From NCBI GenBank assembly GCA_012719345.1, contig JAAYAN010000119.1:1-55292 (forward strand): DNA of 55,292 bases. Reading direction: 5' to 3'. The translations under genes were made by a program, and so were the position numbers. The notes under the pieces are model-generated. The model was not told where the DNA came from. It saw nothing but the letters and a program-made list of their open reading frames with translations, and searched no databases. Shown piece by piece: positions 34,409 through 43,338 of this stretch (its first letter is position 1; each line of letters opens with the position of its first letter). Source of the DNA: Ignavibacteria bacterium. Lineage in GTDB: Bacteria > Bacteroidota > Ignavibacteria > Ignavibacteriales > Melioribacteraceae.

Positions 34409-36094
34409 TTAAATCAATTCTTTAACTTTTATGTAAAATTCTTCAAGTGATATTTTATATCTCTCTCCGGTTTTACGGATTTTAATTTCGACGCATTTTT
34501 CCTGAAGATTTTTATCACCGACAATAATCTGGACAGGCATCCCGAGAAGATCGGCATCGTTAAACTTAAAACCGGCCTGGGCATCGATGCGGTCATCAAA
34601 AATTACATCGTAGCTCATCTGCCGCAGATTGAAATAAATATCGTTGCAAGCTTGAACAATTTCGGGCTTTTTCATATTTAACCCTATTAAGTGAAAATGA
34701 AATGGAGCAAGTCTAAAATCCCACACAATCCCTTTATCATCATGATTTTGTTCAAGATAGCAAGCCAATACTCTGTCAACCCCGATTCCGTAGCTTCCCA
34801 TAATTATCGGGTGGTCTTTCCCGCTTTCATCAAGGAAATTTGCTCCTAAAGCTTCGGTATACTTTGTTCCGAGTTTGAAAATATGTCCAAGTTCAATGGC
34901 TTTAAAGACATCTAATTTTGCACTGCATCTTGTGCATTTTTCACCGGGTTGAACTGTTCGCAGGTCAAAAAAATCTGCGCTTTTTACATCCCGGTCAAAA
35001 TCAATTCCGCCAATGTGATAATCGTTTTTGTTAGCTCCGCTGAACATATTGTTAGCATTTTTTAACCTTTTATCAGCTATTATTCTTCCTTTAAAACCTA
35101 CAGGACCAATTGACCCGGCATCGGCGCCGGTAATTTCTTTTAATTCCTCGGGGTGAGCCGGACGAACGCCGGAACCGACAGCAGCTTCAAGTTTTATTTC
35201 ATTTACTTCGTCATTTCCCAGCATCAGCACAAGAATAGGAACTCCATCTAAAACATAAATTCTGGATTTAGCGCATTCGGTTTCGGAAATATTCAAAAAT
35301 CCGCAAAGTTCATCTATCGATTTTATGTTTGGGGTAGATATTTCATATAGTTCTTTACTTTCGGCATTTCGTGCAATATCGGCTGAAATAGATTGAGCAA
35401 CTTCCACGTTTGCAGCATAACCGCATTTTTCGCAATAAGCAACCGTATCTTCGCCTGCATCCGATTTAACCATAAATTCTTCCGATTTACTTCCGCCCAT
35501 TGCGCCGCTTGAAGCACCTACAACGAAAAATTTGATTCCGCAGCGCTCAAAAATATTTCGGTAAGCCCGCGCATGCAAATCGTAGGATTTATCAAGGTTT
35601 TCCAACGAAGAATCGAATGAATACGAATCTTTCATAAGGAACTGTCTTCCTCGGATAATTCCGCTGCGGGGCCGCGGTTCGTTTCGGAATTTAGTTTGTA
35701 TTTGATACCAAATCTGTGGAAGTTCTTTGTACGATTTAAGAGCACCTTTTGCGTGATAAGTCATAATTTCTTCGTGCGTCGGTGCAAGAACGTAATCTCT
35801 GTTTTTTACATGGAACATTGTATCGCCGAATGCTTCAACTCTGTTTGTCTGCTCCCATATTTCACGGGGATTCAAACCCGGCAGGTGAAATTCCTGACCG
35901 CCTATTGCATCCATTTCTTCGCGGATAATGTTTTCAATTTTTTTTAATACCTTGTATCCTAACGGAAGAAACGAATAAATACCTGCTGAAAGCATACGCA
36001 CCATTCCGGTACGGAGCATTAAAATATGACTGGGAATAACCGCATCGGCGGGAACTTCTTTAAGTGTAGGGATAAATGCTTTGCTGAGTTTCAT
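34409..36094 (-). CDS. proS: Prolyl-tRNA synthetase, bacterial type
   Basis: This 561-residue class II synthetase charges tRNA(Pro). Motif 2 and the start are seen as GMVRMLSAGIYSFLPLGYKVL and RNEPRPRSGIIRGRQFLMKD, and motif 3 as GSYGIGVDRVLACYLEQ. A large insertion between motifs 2 and 3 (about 220-400), with GSIGPVGF and VGSGVRPAHPEEL, is the YbaK-like cis-editing domain that removes Ala. A C-terminal anticodon domain follows. The Cys-tRNA(Pro) deacylase at 29.9 kb supplies the complementary trans-editing. Confidence 0.95.
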   Translation of the reverse strand: MKLSKAFIPTLKEVPADAVIPSHILMLRTGMVRMLSAGIYSFLPLGYKVLKKIENIIREEMDAIGGQEFHLPGLNPREIWEQTNRVEAFGDTMFHVKNRDYVLAPTHEEIMTYHAKGALKSYKELPQIWYQIQTKFRNEPRPRSGIIRGRQFLMKDSYSFDSSLENLDKSYDLHARAYRNIFERCGIKFFVVGASSGAMGGSKSEEFMVKSDAGEDTVAYCEKCGYAANVEVAQSISADIARNAESKELYEISTPNIKSIDELCGFLNISETECAKSRIYVLDGVPILVLMLGNDEVNEIKLEAAVGSGVRPAHPEELKEITGADAGSIGPVGFKGRIIADKRLKNANNMFSGANKNDYHIGGIDFDRDVKSADFFDLRTVQPGEKCTRCSAKLDVFKAIELGHIFKLGTKYTEALGANFLDESGKDHPIIMGSYGIGVDRVLACYLEQNHDDKGIVWDFRLAPFHFHLIGLNMKKPEIVQACNDIYFNLRQMSYDVIFDDRIDAQAGFKFNDADLLGMPVQIIVGDKNLQEKCVEIKIRKTGERYKISLEEFYIKVKELI

Positions 36095-36416
36095 TATAAG
36101 CCAATATATGTTAAAAAATAACTGTAAAGATAATGATTTGAAGCTCTACATTCAAAACAGAATAAGATTTTTTGAAAAGAAACACAGCAGTATTTTAAAA
36201 TTACAGGATATGATAATCGTAACTTCCTGAAAATTTTAATTTTTTGTAATAATGTTTCGCTAAAAAACAAAATAGTTTTCATAGCATACTTTTATTCCAC
36301 AAATCTATTTAACTGGCACCAGCTTTATTCAAATTTAAAAGAGAAGAATATTTTGATATAAAAATTCTTTGATATTGCGTAATTTTGCCGTGTTTAATAA
36401 CAAAAAATATATCCAA
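36095..36416. other. Gene-free divergent region between proS and the MORN-like gene
   Basis: About 320 bp of A/T-rich DNA lie between divergent genes and should hold both promoters. A 62-codon minus-strand frame (36094-36282) touches the proS start but has a Cys/Phe/Leu/Tyr-rich product with no ribosome-binding site. I see no RNA structure, repeat or other gene here. Confidence 0.5.
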
Positions 36417-37730
36417 TTGAATATCAAAAAAAAAATATTGACAATTACATTTATTTTGGTCATTTGTCTTTCGGCCCAGCAGAATCCTGAAATAAAACGT
36501 GAATCTTTTCCCAACGGGAAATTGAAGTCTGAAGGAACCTACGTGAACGGAGTTCGTGAAGGTACTTATAAAGAATACTATGAAACCGGCGAGCTTTGGA
36601 AAGAATGGAATTATATAGATGGCAAGGAAGAAGGGATTTCGACTTGGTATTTCCCAGATGGTGCAATAAGTATGGAATGGAATTACATAAACGGAAGCCT
36701 CGAAGGAATTTCTAAGTGGTATTATCTGACTGGAGAATTATGGGCTGAACCCAATTACGAAAACAATCTTCAAAACGGATTTACTAAAACGTATTATCTT
36801 AGCGGCGCCTTGCAAAGTATCTTGCATTACAAGAGTGGTCTGCTTGACGGATTGAGCAAAACGTTTTTTGAAAACGGGAAACTTGAAGTCGAAAAAAATT
36901 ATGTGCGCGGAAAACTGGAGGGTGTAAACCGGGTTTATTACGATTTTGGACAATTGGCGCTTGAGGCAAATTACAAAGACGATAAACTTGAAGGCGTTTC
37001 ATACTTGTATTACCCCGACGGCTCGATAAAAGTTATTGATACTTACAGAGACGGGATAATTATAAAACGCGATAAGTACGGTATTACAGGAAATTACGAA
37101 AAAACAATCGAGAATTTTTCGGAATATTATCCCGAAGGAACATTAAAGGCAGAAAACAATTATAAATCTGGCAAACCTGATGGAACAAACAGATACTATT
37201 ACCGCAGCGGTTTTTTAGAATCAGTTTTAAATTATAAAGAAGGTGTGTTGGACAGTGTTTGTATCACATATTCCGACAGCGGAAAAATTAAAACTGAAGC
37301 GATATATAATTCAGGCAAAAAAACAGGTACAGCACATTATTACGATTCTACAGGCGCTCTTGAAAAAACCGAAGAATATATAGACGGAGTTATGCACGGA
37401 CCCTGCCGTGAGTATTATTCAAGCGGAAAGATAAGAACCGAATCGGTTTATGTATTCGGATTTAAGGAAGGCAGAGAAATATATCACTATAATGAAGGCG
37501 GAATTGCGGCAGAATATTTATACGAAAAAAACATCCTTAACGGTTCGTTTACAGAATATTATTCCGACGGAGAAATTAAATCATTCGGAACTTACAGCAA
37601 CGGAGTTCTGAATGGCAAGTATTACGAGTACTATGAAACGGGATTGCTTAAAATCGAAGTAGAATACAGCGAAGGAATTCCGGTAACAAAAATTTCTTAC
37701 AGCGAAGATGGATTAAAAATAAGTAACTGA
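36417..37730 (+). CDS. Exported MORN-like/YwqK-type repeat protein
   Basis: The 437-residue protein consists of about 17 tandem ~23-residue repeats of the type YYETGELWKEWNYIDGKEEG, matching the MORN_2/YwqK family. In eukaryotes MORN repeats mediate membrane and protein contacts. Annotations of YwqK as an antitoxin rest on a single Bacillus context and should not be carried over. A signal peptide precedes the repeats (ILTITFILVICLSAQQ), so it is exported. TTG 36417 is preferred because it begins just before the signal peptide; an earlier TTG at 36369 would add 16 unlikely residues. Its stop lies 3 bp from the stop of the convergent antiporter gene. Confidence 0.82.
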   Translation: MNIKKKILTITFILVICLSAQQNPEIKRESFPNGKLKSEGTYVNGVREGTYKEYYETGELWKEWNYIDGKEEGISTWYFPDGAISMEWNYINGSLEGISKWYYLTGELWAEPNYENNLQNGFTKTYYLSGALQSILHYKSGLLDGLSKTFFENGKLEVEKNYVRGKLEGVNRVYYDFGQLALEANYKDDKLEGVSYLYYPDGSIKVIDTYRDGIIIKRDKYGITGNYEKTIENFSEYYPEGTLKAENNYKSGKPDGTNRYYYRSGFLESVLNYKEGVLDSVCITYSDSGKIKTEAIYNSGKKTGTAHYYDSTGALEKTEEYIDGVMHGPCREYYSSGKIRTESVYVFGFKEGREIYHYNEGGIAAEYLYEKNILNGSFTEYYSDGEIKSFGTYSNGVLNGKYYEYYETGLLKIEVEYSEGIPVTKISYSEDGLKISN

Positions 37731-37733
37731 CAA

Positions 37734-39185
37734 TTACATAAAGATTTTTTGTACTGCCTGCAGATTCTTTTTATTGATCAGTATCGAAAGAATATCTCCT
37801 TCTTCTAAAACAGTTCCTCCGCTAGGTACTATATTTTTTTCATCTCGGATTATCAATACAATCCGGCTGTCGGCAGGAAAGTTTATATCAACAATTTGTT
37901 TTCCGGCAATAGAAGAATTAAAAGGGACTATCAATTCGATTAAATCGGTGTCGCTATCTGTAGCTGACGAAAATTCCAGAGAGAGTTTCTTTTTAAGCTG
38001 AAGCGGAGCGGAAAGTTTAAGCCATTTTGCAACCGGATTTATAGACCATCCTTGGATTGTTGCAGAAGAAAGGACAACAAAAAATACTAAATTAAAAATC
38101 AGGTGCGAGTTTTCCACCCCTTTTAATAATGGAAAAGTTGCTAAAATAATAGGTACTGCTCCCCGTAACCCTACCCAGGATATAAACATTTTTTCTTTCA
38201 GATTAAACTTAAACGGTATAAGAGTAATAAAAACGCTTAAAGGTCTGGCAACAAGCATTAAAATCAAACTTAACAGAATTCCCGAACCTGTAACTAATAA
38301 TAATTCGGAAGGGAAAAGCAATAAACCCAACGTTAGGAACATCGAAATTTGTCCAAGCCAGGCAAAACCGTCAAAAAAACCAATTAATGCTTTTTTATGT
38401 ATAAATTGCTGATTGCTCATTATTAAACCGGCTATATAAATTGCAAGAAAGCCGCTGCCGTTTAACAAAGTTGTAAATGAATAAAGGAGAATAACTAACG
38501 CAAGCAGCAAAACAGAATAAATCCCTTCGTAAAAAAACTTAAGTTTATTTATAAATAATACAATCAGTTTCCCGCCTAAAATGCCAAAAACTAACCCGAG
38601 TCCTATCTGAAGAAAGAAAAATAAAACTAAATCGGAAATCGATTTATCGGGCGCCATAATAAGTTCTATCGTCCCGATTGTAAGAAATACTGCCATAGGA
38701 TCGTTGCTTCCGGACTCAAGTTCAAGCAGCGGTTTCACTGTTCCCTTTAGTCCTATATTACCGGTTCGCAAAATTGAAAAAACTGCTGCGGCATCTGTAG
38801 AAGAAATAATTGAACCGATAAGCAAACCCCAAAGGAAGGAAGTTTTAAAAATAACAGTTACAAAAAAGGCAATTACAAGTGCAGTTATAAGAGTTCCTAA
38901 AGTTGCCATCAAAAAAGCCGGCACCGATACAATTTTCGATTCCTTCCAATTTGTATCCAATCCGCCCGAAAATAGAATAAAAATAAGCGATAAAATACCG
39001 ATAGACTGTGCCATTGATGCATCGCTGAACTCTATTCCGCCCAAACCTTCGGAGCCTGCAAGAATTCCAACACCAATAAATAGCAGTAAAGTAGGTATTC
39101 CTACATTTTGCAGCGCTTTTGCTGTAAGTATGCTCACCAATAGAAGTATGCTGCCAATTAATAGAAGATATTCGAGACTTACCAT
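37734..39185 (-). CDS. Potassium/proton antiporter, CPA1 NhaP2/CvrA type, with TrkA-C domain
   Basis: This 483-residue inner-membrane protein has about 12 hydrophobic segments (to about residue 390) and a C-terminal cytoplasmic TrkA-C-like domain (about 400-483: LIELIVPFNSSIAGKQIVDI and VLEEGDILSILI). SIISSTDAAAVFSIL is the conserved ion-binding Asp region of the NhaP group and GLRGAVPIILATFPLL is typical of NhaP2. It exchanges K+ (or Na+) for H+ in pH and osmotic control. It is divergent from a second, CPA2-type antiporter 109 bp away. Confidence 0.9.
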   Translation of the reverse strand: MVSLEYLLLIGSILLLVSILTAKALQNVGIPTLLLFIGVGILAGSEGLGGIEFSDASMAQSIGILSLIFILFSGGLDTNWKESKIVSVPAFLMATLGTLITALVIAFFVTVIFKTSFLWGLLIGSIISSTDAAAVFSILRTGNIGLKGTVKPLLELESGSNDPMAVFLTIGTIELIMAPDKSISDLVLFFFLQIGLGLVFGILGGKLIVLFINKLKFFYEGIYSVLLLALVILLYSFTTLLNGSGFLAIYIAGLIMSNQQFIHKKALIGFFDGFAWLGQISMFLTLGLLLFPSELLLVTGSGILLSLILMLVARPLSVFITLIPFKFNLKEKMFISWVGLRGAVPIILATFPLLKGVENSHLIFNLVFFVVLSSATIQGWSINPVAKWLKLSAPLQLKKKLSLEFSSATDSDTDLIELIVPFNSSIAGKQIVDINFPADSRIVLIIRDEKNIVPSGGTVLEEGDILSILINKKNLQAVQKIFM

Positions 39186-39294
39186 AAGCTTTATAAATAT
39201 ATTTAGGCAAATATAAGCAAATTTACAAAGGATTTATTGAATACAAGAAATTTTAATTCTATTTTTGGCTGAATAAATAATTATTAGAAAGATT

Positions 39295-41266
39295 ATGAAT
39301 CAATTCGATATTATTCAGGATATTGTTCTTATTCTATTGGTTGCACTGCCAATAATATACATTTTTAAAAAAATTAATATGCCTGCAATAGTCGGATTTC
39401 TTATCTCAGGAATAATCATCGGGCCTTATGGATTTGCTTTAATGAAAAATCCTGACGGTATTGAAGTAATGGCAGAAATCGGCGTAATTTTACTTTTATT
39501 TACCATCGGTCTCGAAGTATCTTTTACCCAGCTGATAAAAATTAGGAAATTTCTTCTTATTGCCGGAGGCATTCAAGTTGCAGGAACTATACTTATTGCT
39601 GCATTAATCTTAAGCTCGATAGGGTTATCTTCCGGAACTTCAATCTTTATCGGGATGCTGGTGCCTTTCGAGTACAGCAATTGTATTAAAAATCCTTTCA
39701 GAAAGGCAGGAACTGCGAGCTCCGCACGGGAAAATATCCCTTGGTATTTTGATTTTTCAAGATTTGATAATTGTCCCGATGTTCCTTTTACTTCCTATTT
39801 TAGGCGCAACTGAGCCATTAAGTTTTAAAGAAATTATATTGAAAATGCTTTTTGCTTTTGGAACTTTAGCAGGATTATTATTGCTTGCAAAATTCCTTAT
39901 GCCTAAAATAATGTACATACTTGCAGGAATAAGATTGCGCGAAGCATTTACTACAGGTACAATACTTATTTTACTCGGGACTGCATATCTTACTCATTCG
40001 TTCGGATTATCTTTTGCTCTTGGAGCATTTATAGCCGGACTTATACTTGCTGAATCGGAATATAATTCGCAAATTATTTCTGATATTCTTCCACTAAAAG
40101 ATACTTTTAACAGCATATTTTTCGTATCTGTGGGAATGCTGTTAAATCTTGAACTTGTTTTAGAAAATCCTTTATTCATTTTAATTGTTACAGCTGCAGT
40201 AATTATTTTCAAATCATTTATAATTACAATAATTGTTCTTTTTCTCAGATATCCTTTACGCATAGCTTTGCTTACAGCACTAGGATTATCGCAAATAGGG
40301 GAGTTTGCGTTTGTGCTTTCGCAGGCGGGAAGTAAAACTGGACTTTTCGATAATCAGCTTTATAATATATTTCTTGCATCTTCAATATTTACAATGATAC
40401 TTGCGCCTTTTCTTATAAAACTTGCTCCCAAACTTGCATTTGCTTCAAGCAGTCTTGTACCGGTAAGAGAAAACGGTGAAGATGAAGAAACGAAGAATCT
40501 GACCGGGCAAGTTGTAATTGCAGGTTTCGGACTTAACGGAAAGAACTTGGCAAGGGTTCTTAAACAAACAGGAATAAGATATATTGTTACCGAATTGAAT
40601 CCGGATACTGTTAAAATTGAAAAAGCCAATAACGAAAAAATAATTTTCGGAGATATAAGCAAAGAAGAAGTGCTTCATCAGGTTCACATCGAAAATGCAA
40701 GCGTGCTTGTGTTCACAATATCCGATCCTATTACTACCAGGCGGTCGTTGTATACTGCAAAACGAATAAACCCTAAAATATTTACGGTAGTGCGTACAAG
40801 ATATCTTAATGAAATAGAGGAATTGAAAAAATTAGGCGCGGATGCAGTAATTCCTGAAGAATTTGAAACATCGCTGGAAATATTCAGAAATGTGTTGGAG
40901 AGATACCACATTCCGCTGAATGTTATAATGCAGCAAACATCAATTCTCCGAAGCGAATCTTACAGTCTTTTGCGTAACGATGAATCTGCCGCATCTTTTA
41001 TTCATCTCGATGAAATACTTGCACAGGGTTTAACGGAAACCTTTTTTGTAAATCAGGATAATCCTAATGCAGGAAGACTTCTTAGCGAAATTCATTTGCG
41101 GGAGCATTCCGATGCAACTATAATTGCAATAGTGCGCGACGGTAAAACAATTTCCAATCCAACAGGAAAGCAGAAAATACTTATCAACGATACACTTGTT
41201 ATTACAGGCACGCACAAATCGGTTGATGCGGCTATTAATATTTTAAGCGGGAGTGCAAATGATTGA
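39295..41266 (+). pseudogene. Kef-type CPA2 cation/proton antiporter with TrkA-N/TrkA-C domains, frameshifted
   Basis: Two frames make one Kef-like protein of about 658 residues. From ATG 39295 the frame reads normally to IFIGMLV (39661-39663), then becomes foreign until a stop at 39813. The other frame, from about 39665, continues the family exactly: LSSTAIVLKIL, then HGKISLGILIFQDLIIVP, with further membrane segments (ALGAFIAGLILAESEYNSQ), a TrkA-N Rossmann domain (VVIAGFGLNGKNLARVLK) and TrkA-C to 41266. After GTG only one base precedes CTT where three are expected (Val-Ala-Leu), so two bases are missing (or one is extra). There are no other defects. It is a recent mutation, recoding, or a sequence error. 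If intact, it exports K+ or Na+ in exchange for H+. Confidence 0.88.
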
Positions 41267-41777
41267 TTTTCAATATCCGTCTTTAGCAAAAAAGAATATA
41301 CTTATTCGGAAAGATTTATATAAATGCCGTGTTGAAAGAGAAAGATTGCAAAGAAAATTTAGAGATTAAAATTCTAATTTTATAATTATTCTCTTTGCCG
41401 CTTCTTTAATTTGGAGGTTGTTTCAAATTTATCATTTTAATTCTTTCCCTTTGGATTACGAATTAACATATAATAAAAATCTTGTTAAACTTCCTGAAGC
41501 CATATCAGTTGAAAGAATAGAAAATAAAAGAATAGTTTGTTATGTGATTATGAATAAAGCAGGAACACTTTGGATGGAAGGTGAAAATGTTGAATCGACA
41601 CAAGTGTTAAATAAATTAAAAGATATTAAAGAAAGACTTCCCAATGTAATAATATGTATGCATGTTGATGCTGATTGCGAAATGTCCAATGTGCAGGATT
41701 TTTAGATAACAGCAAGAAAGGCCGGAACTTTAAGGATAAATTTTGCAAGCCGATTTAAAAAATCAACTGATAAATAA
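41259..41777 (+). pseudogene. ExbD/TolR-like gene interrupted by two in-frame stops
   Basis: One reading frame from ATG 41259 to TAA 41775 encodes a complete ExbD-like layout but is cut by TAA 41367-41369 and TAG 41703-41705. Codons 1-36 are a basic cytoplasmic start (MIDFQYPSLAKKNILIRKDL). After the first stop comes a membrane segment (NFIIILFAASLIWRLF) and an ExbD-like periplasmic domain: LVKLPEAISVERIENKRIV, GTLWMEGENVESTQVL, LPNVIICMHVDADCEMS. After the second stop the C-terminal strand continues (ARKAGTLRINFASRF). The ATG overlaps the antiporter stop by 8 nt with GGGAG before it. ExbD's membrane Asp is not seen. An independent restart at TTG 41418 is unlikely. Confidence 0.6.
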
Positions 41778-41928
41778 TTAAATCACTTAATCTCCAGTCT
41801 ACAAAAACACACACTGCTGTAAACTTTAATAATCACTATTATTAATCTCCTCTTAATTTCGAGAGTGAAAAACAAGTTTTAAAAGGGCATAACTTTTGAA
41901 AATCCGTTAATTAAACAGCGGGTTTCTT

Positions 41929-42471
41929 ATGAAAAATATAATTATATCGCTTTTATTAGTTCTCATCATTCCGGGATGCTACACGTTAAATCATCATCCC
42001 GAGCTTCAGGCAAAAAACTCGAAAGGTGAAATGGATTTAATCTTTGTTACCAAAGAAACAAAGTGTTTGAATTGTCACAATGCAGAGCAGCTTGTAGATT
42101 ACGGTTATCTTGTTGCAGTAAACGATGACGAGTTTGAAAAAATTAAATTGAAATTTCCTTATTGGGCAGGCGACGTTGATGAAATTGTTATTCCGGACGA
42201 TGAATACATTCAATATAATCCTCAATTATATGAATTACCGGAAGATGAAACAGCTGATATTGAGATTATAGAATACGAGCCGTCTATTGTTATTTTTCAA
42301 CCTGTTATAGTCGGTCCGGCAATTTCAGACCCTGCCAAAAAAGAGCGGAAAACGGTAATACCAGAATATCTGAAAGATATAAGAAACAGCGGCGGAAGAG
42401 GGAGTGAAAACTCTGGAAATACTGAAGGGAATAATGATTCAAATGAAAGAGGAAACAGAAGACGAAAATAA
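41929..42471 (+). CDS. Lipoprotein with a single CxxCH motif
   Basis: This 180-residue protein has a lipobox IPGC (Cys17) after a hydrophobic run. CLNCHNAEQ (about 46-54) holds one CxxCH motif, which may bind covalent heme c or a metal; no second heme site or distal methionine is obvious. The middle is acidic (about 85-115), and the C-terminus is low-complexity, rich in Gly, Asn, Ser and Arg (SGGRGSENSGNTEGNNDS). I do not recognise the family. It is 8 bp upstream of another lipoprotein gene, whose ribosome-binding site lies at the end of this gene; they form an operon. Confidence 0.7.
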   Translation: MKNIIISLLLVLIIPGCYTLNHHPELQAKNSKGEMDLIFVTKETKCLNCHNAEQLVDYGYLVAVNDDEFEKIKLKFPYWAGDVDEIVIPDDEYIQYNPQLYELPEDETADIEIIEYEPSIVIFQPVIVGPAISDPAKKERKTVIPEYLKDIRNSGGRGSENSGNTEGNNDSNERGNRRRK

Positions 42472-42479
42472 GGAACTAT

Positions 42480-43208
42480 ATGAAAAATTTGCTGCTGTCG
42501 ATATTATCAGTTTTATTGCTTCCTTCCTGTGTTACATATAAAACAGTTACAGAGCCGGTTGGCGAAAATTACTTTTTTGAACAAGGCAGGAAATATATGG
42601 TAAGTGGAAGTACTGAAGCTGAAATTACAATTTGCCTTGAAGAAACAACCGGTAATGAAATGAAATTTTTTCTTCAGATAAAAAACTTGAATGATGATAC
42701 ATTAACAGTTGATCCGGCAGATTTTTATTGTCATCTAAATAAGTGCGATTTTGATAATGAGCAGGAAAGAATTAAAAATTTAAGTTACTGCATTAATCCC
42801 GAAACACGAATAAATACGTTAGAAAACCAATTAATAAAAAGAGAGGAGTCCTACTCACAAAACCAATTGGCAAATACAGCTTGCGGTTTGTCATCGTGCG
42901 CAATAGGAGGGGCATCGTATATTTCGGGAGATAAGGAAACTGGTGACGGCGCAATTGACGAGATGGCAAGAGTAACAGAAAGAATGGAAAGAGAACGGAT
43001 AGAATATGAGAATGATGTCAGCAAATTTAACTCCGAAAAGAATTACTGGTCTAACGAAGCTTTCAGAAAAACCACACTGAATGGAAATAGCACCTATGCC
43101 GGATTTGTCCACTTCAATGTAAAAAGTTCATCAAAATTTTTCCTGCTGTTCCCAGTAAAAAATTCTGTTATTTTATTTGAATACAATCAAAAACGTATTA
43201 AAATTTAA
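42480..43208 (+). CDS. Hypothetical lipoprotein, downstream partner of the CxxCH lipoprotein
   Basis: This 242-residue protein has a lipobox LPSC (Cys17) and no recognised family. The first ~90 residues look beta-rich and hold two cysteines (FYCHLNKCDF). Then comes a Gly/Ala/Ser-rich stretch with two cysteines (TACGLSSCAIGGASYISG, about 133-150), which might insert in a membrane, a charged helix, and a beta-rich end (FFLLFPVKNSVILFEYN). AAGGA precedes ATG 42480. It is transcribed with the preceding gene. Confidence 0.68.
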   Translation: MKNLLLSILSVLLLPSCVTYKTVTEPVGENYFFEQGRKYMVSGSTEAEITICLEETTGNEMKFFLQIKNLNDDTLTVDPADFYCHLNKCDFDNEQERIKNLSYCINPETRINTLENQLIKREESYSQNQLANTACGLSSCAIGGASYISGDKETGDGAIDEMARVTERMERERIEYENDVSKFNSEKNYWSNEAFRKTTLNGNSTYAGFVHFNVKSSSKFFLLFPVKNSVILFEYNQKRIKI

Positions 43209-43304
43209 GGAAAAGCTGGTTTTATTTTAAAAAAATCAGGGCATTTGTCATTGCTTAAAAATTATAAACTTTTATCCGTTCAAGAATGTTAATTATTAAA
43301 TTCA

Positions 43305-43312
43305 TATTTTTG
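43305..43312 (+). promoter_or_regulatory. Putative -7 element before the PafA-like gene
   Basis: TATTTTTG matches TAnnTTTG, 27 bp before ATG 43339. No matching TTTG element is seen about 20 bp upstream. Confidence 0.3.
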
Positions 43313-43338
43313 TTGTATTAAAAAAAAGTGAGTTTGTA

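Noticed and set aside
36094-36282. 62-codon minus-strand frame touching the proS start (TAATG)
   Set aside because: The product is rich in Cys, Phe, Leu and Tyr with no recognisable motif and no ribosome-binding site; the overlap with proS is probably chance.
36417-37730. Toxin-antitoxin antitoxin label for the MORN-like repeat protein
   Set aside because: The protein is exported and has no paired toxin gene; the label would come only from the YwqK family name.
38704-39216. 170-codon antisense frame inside the NhaP-type antiporter gene
   Set aside because: It mirrors the antiporter codons; the antiporter has a full set of family motifs, so this is a shadow frame.
41259-41369. 36-codon frame as an independent small gene after the antiporter
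   Set aside because: It has a good ribosome-binding site, but the same frame continues after its stop with a membrane segment and an ExbD-like domain, so it is better read as the first part of a broken gene.
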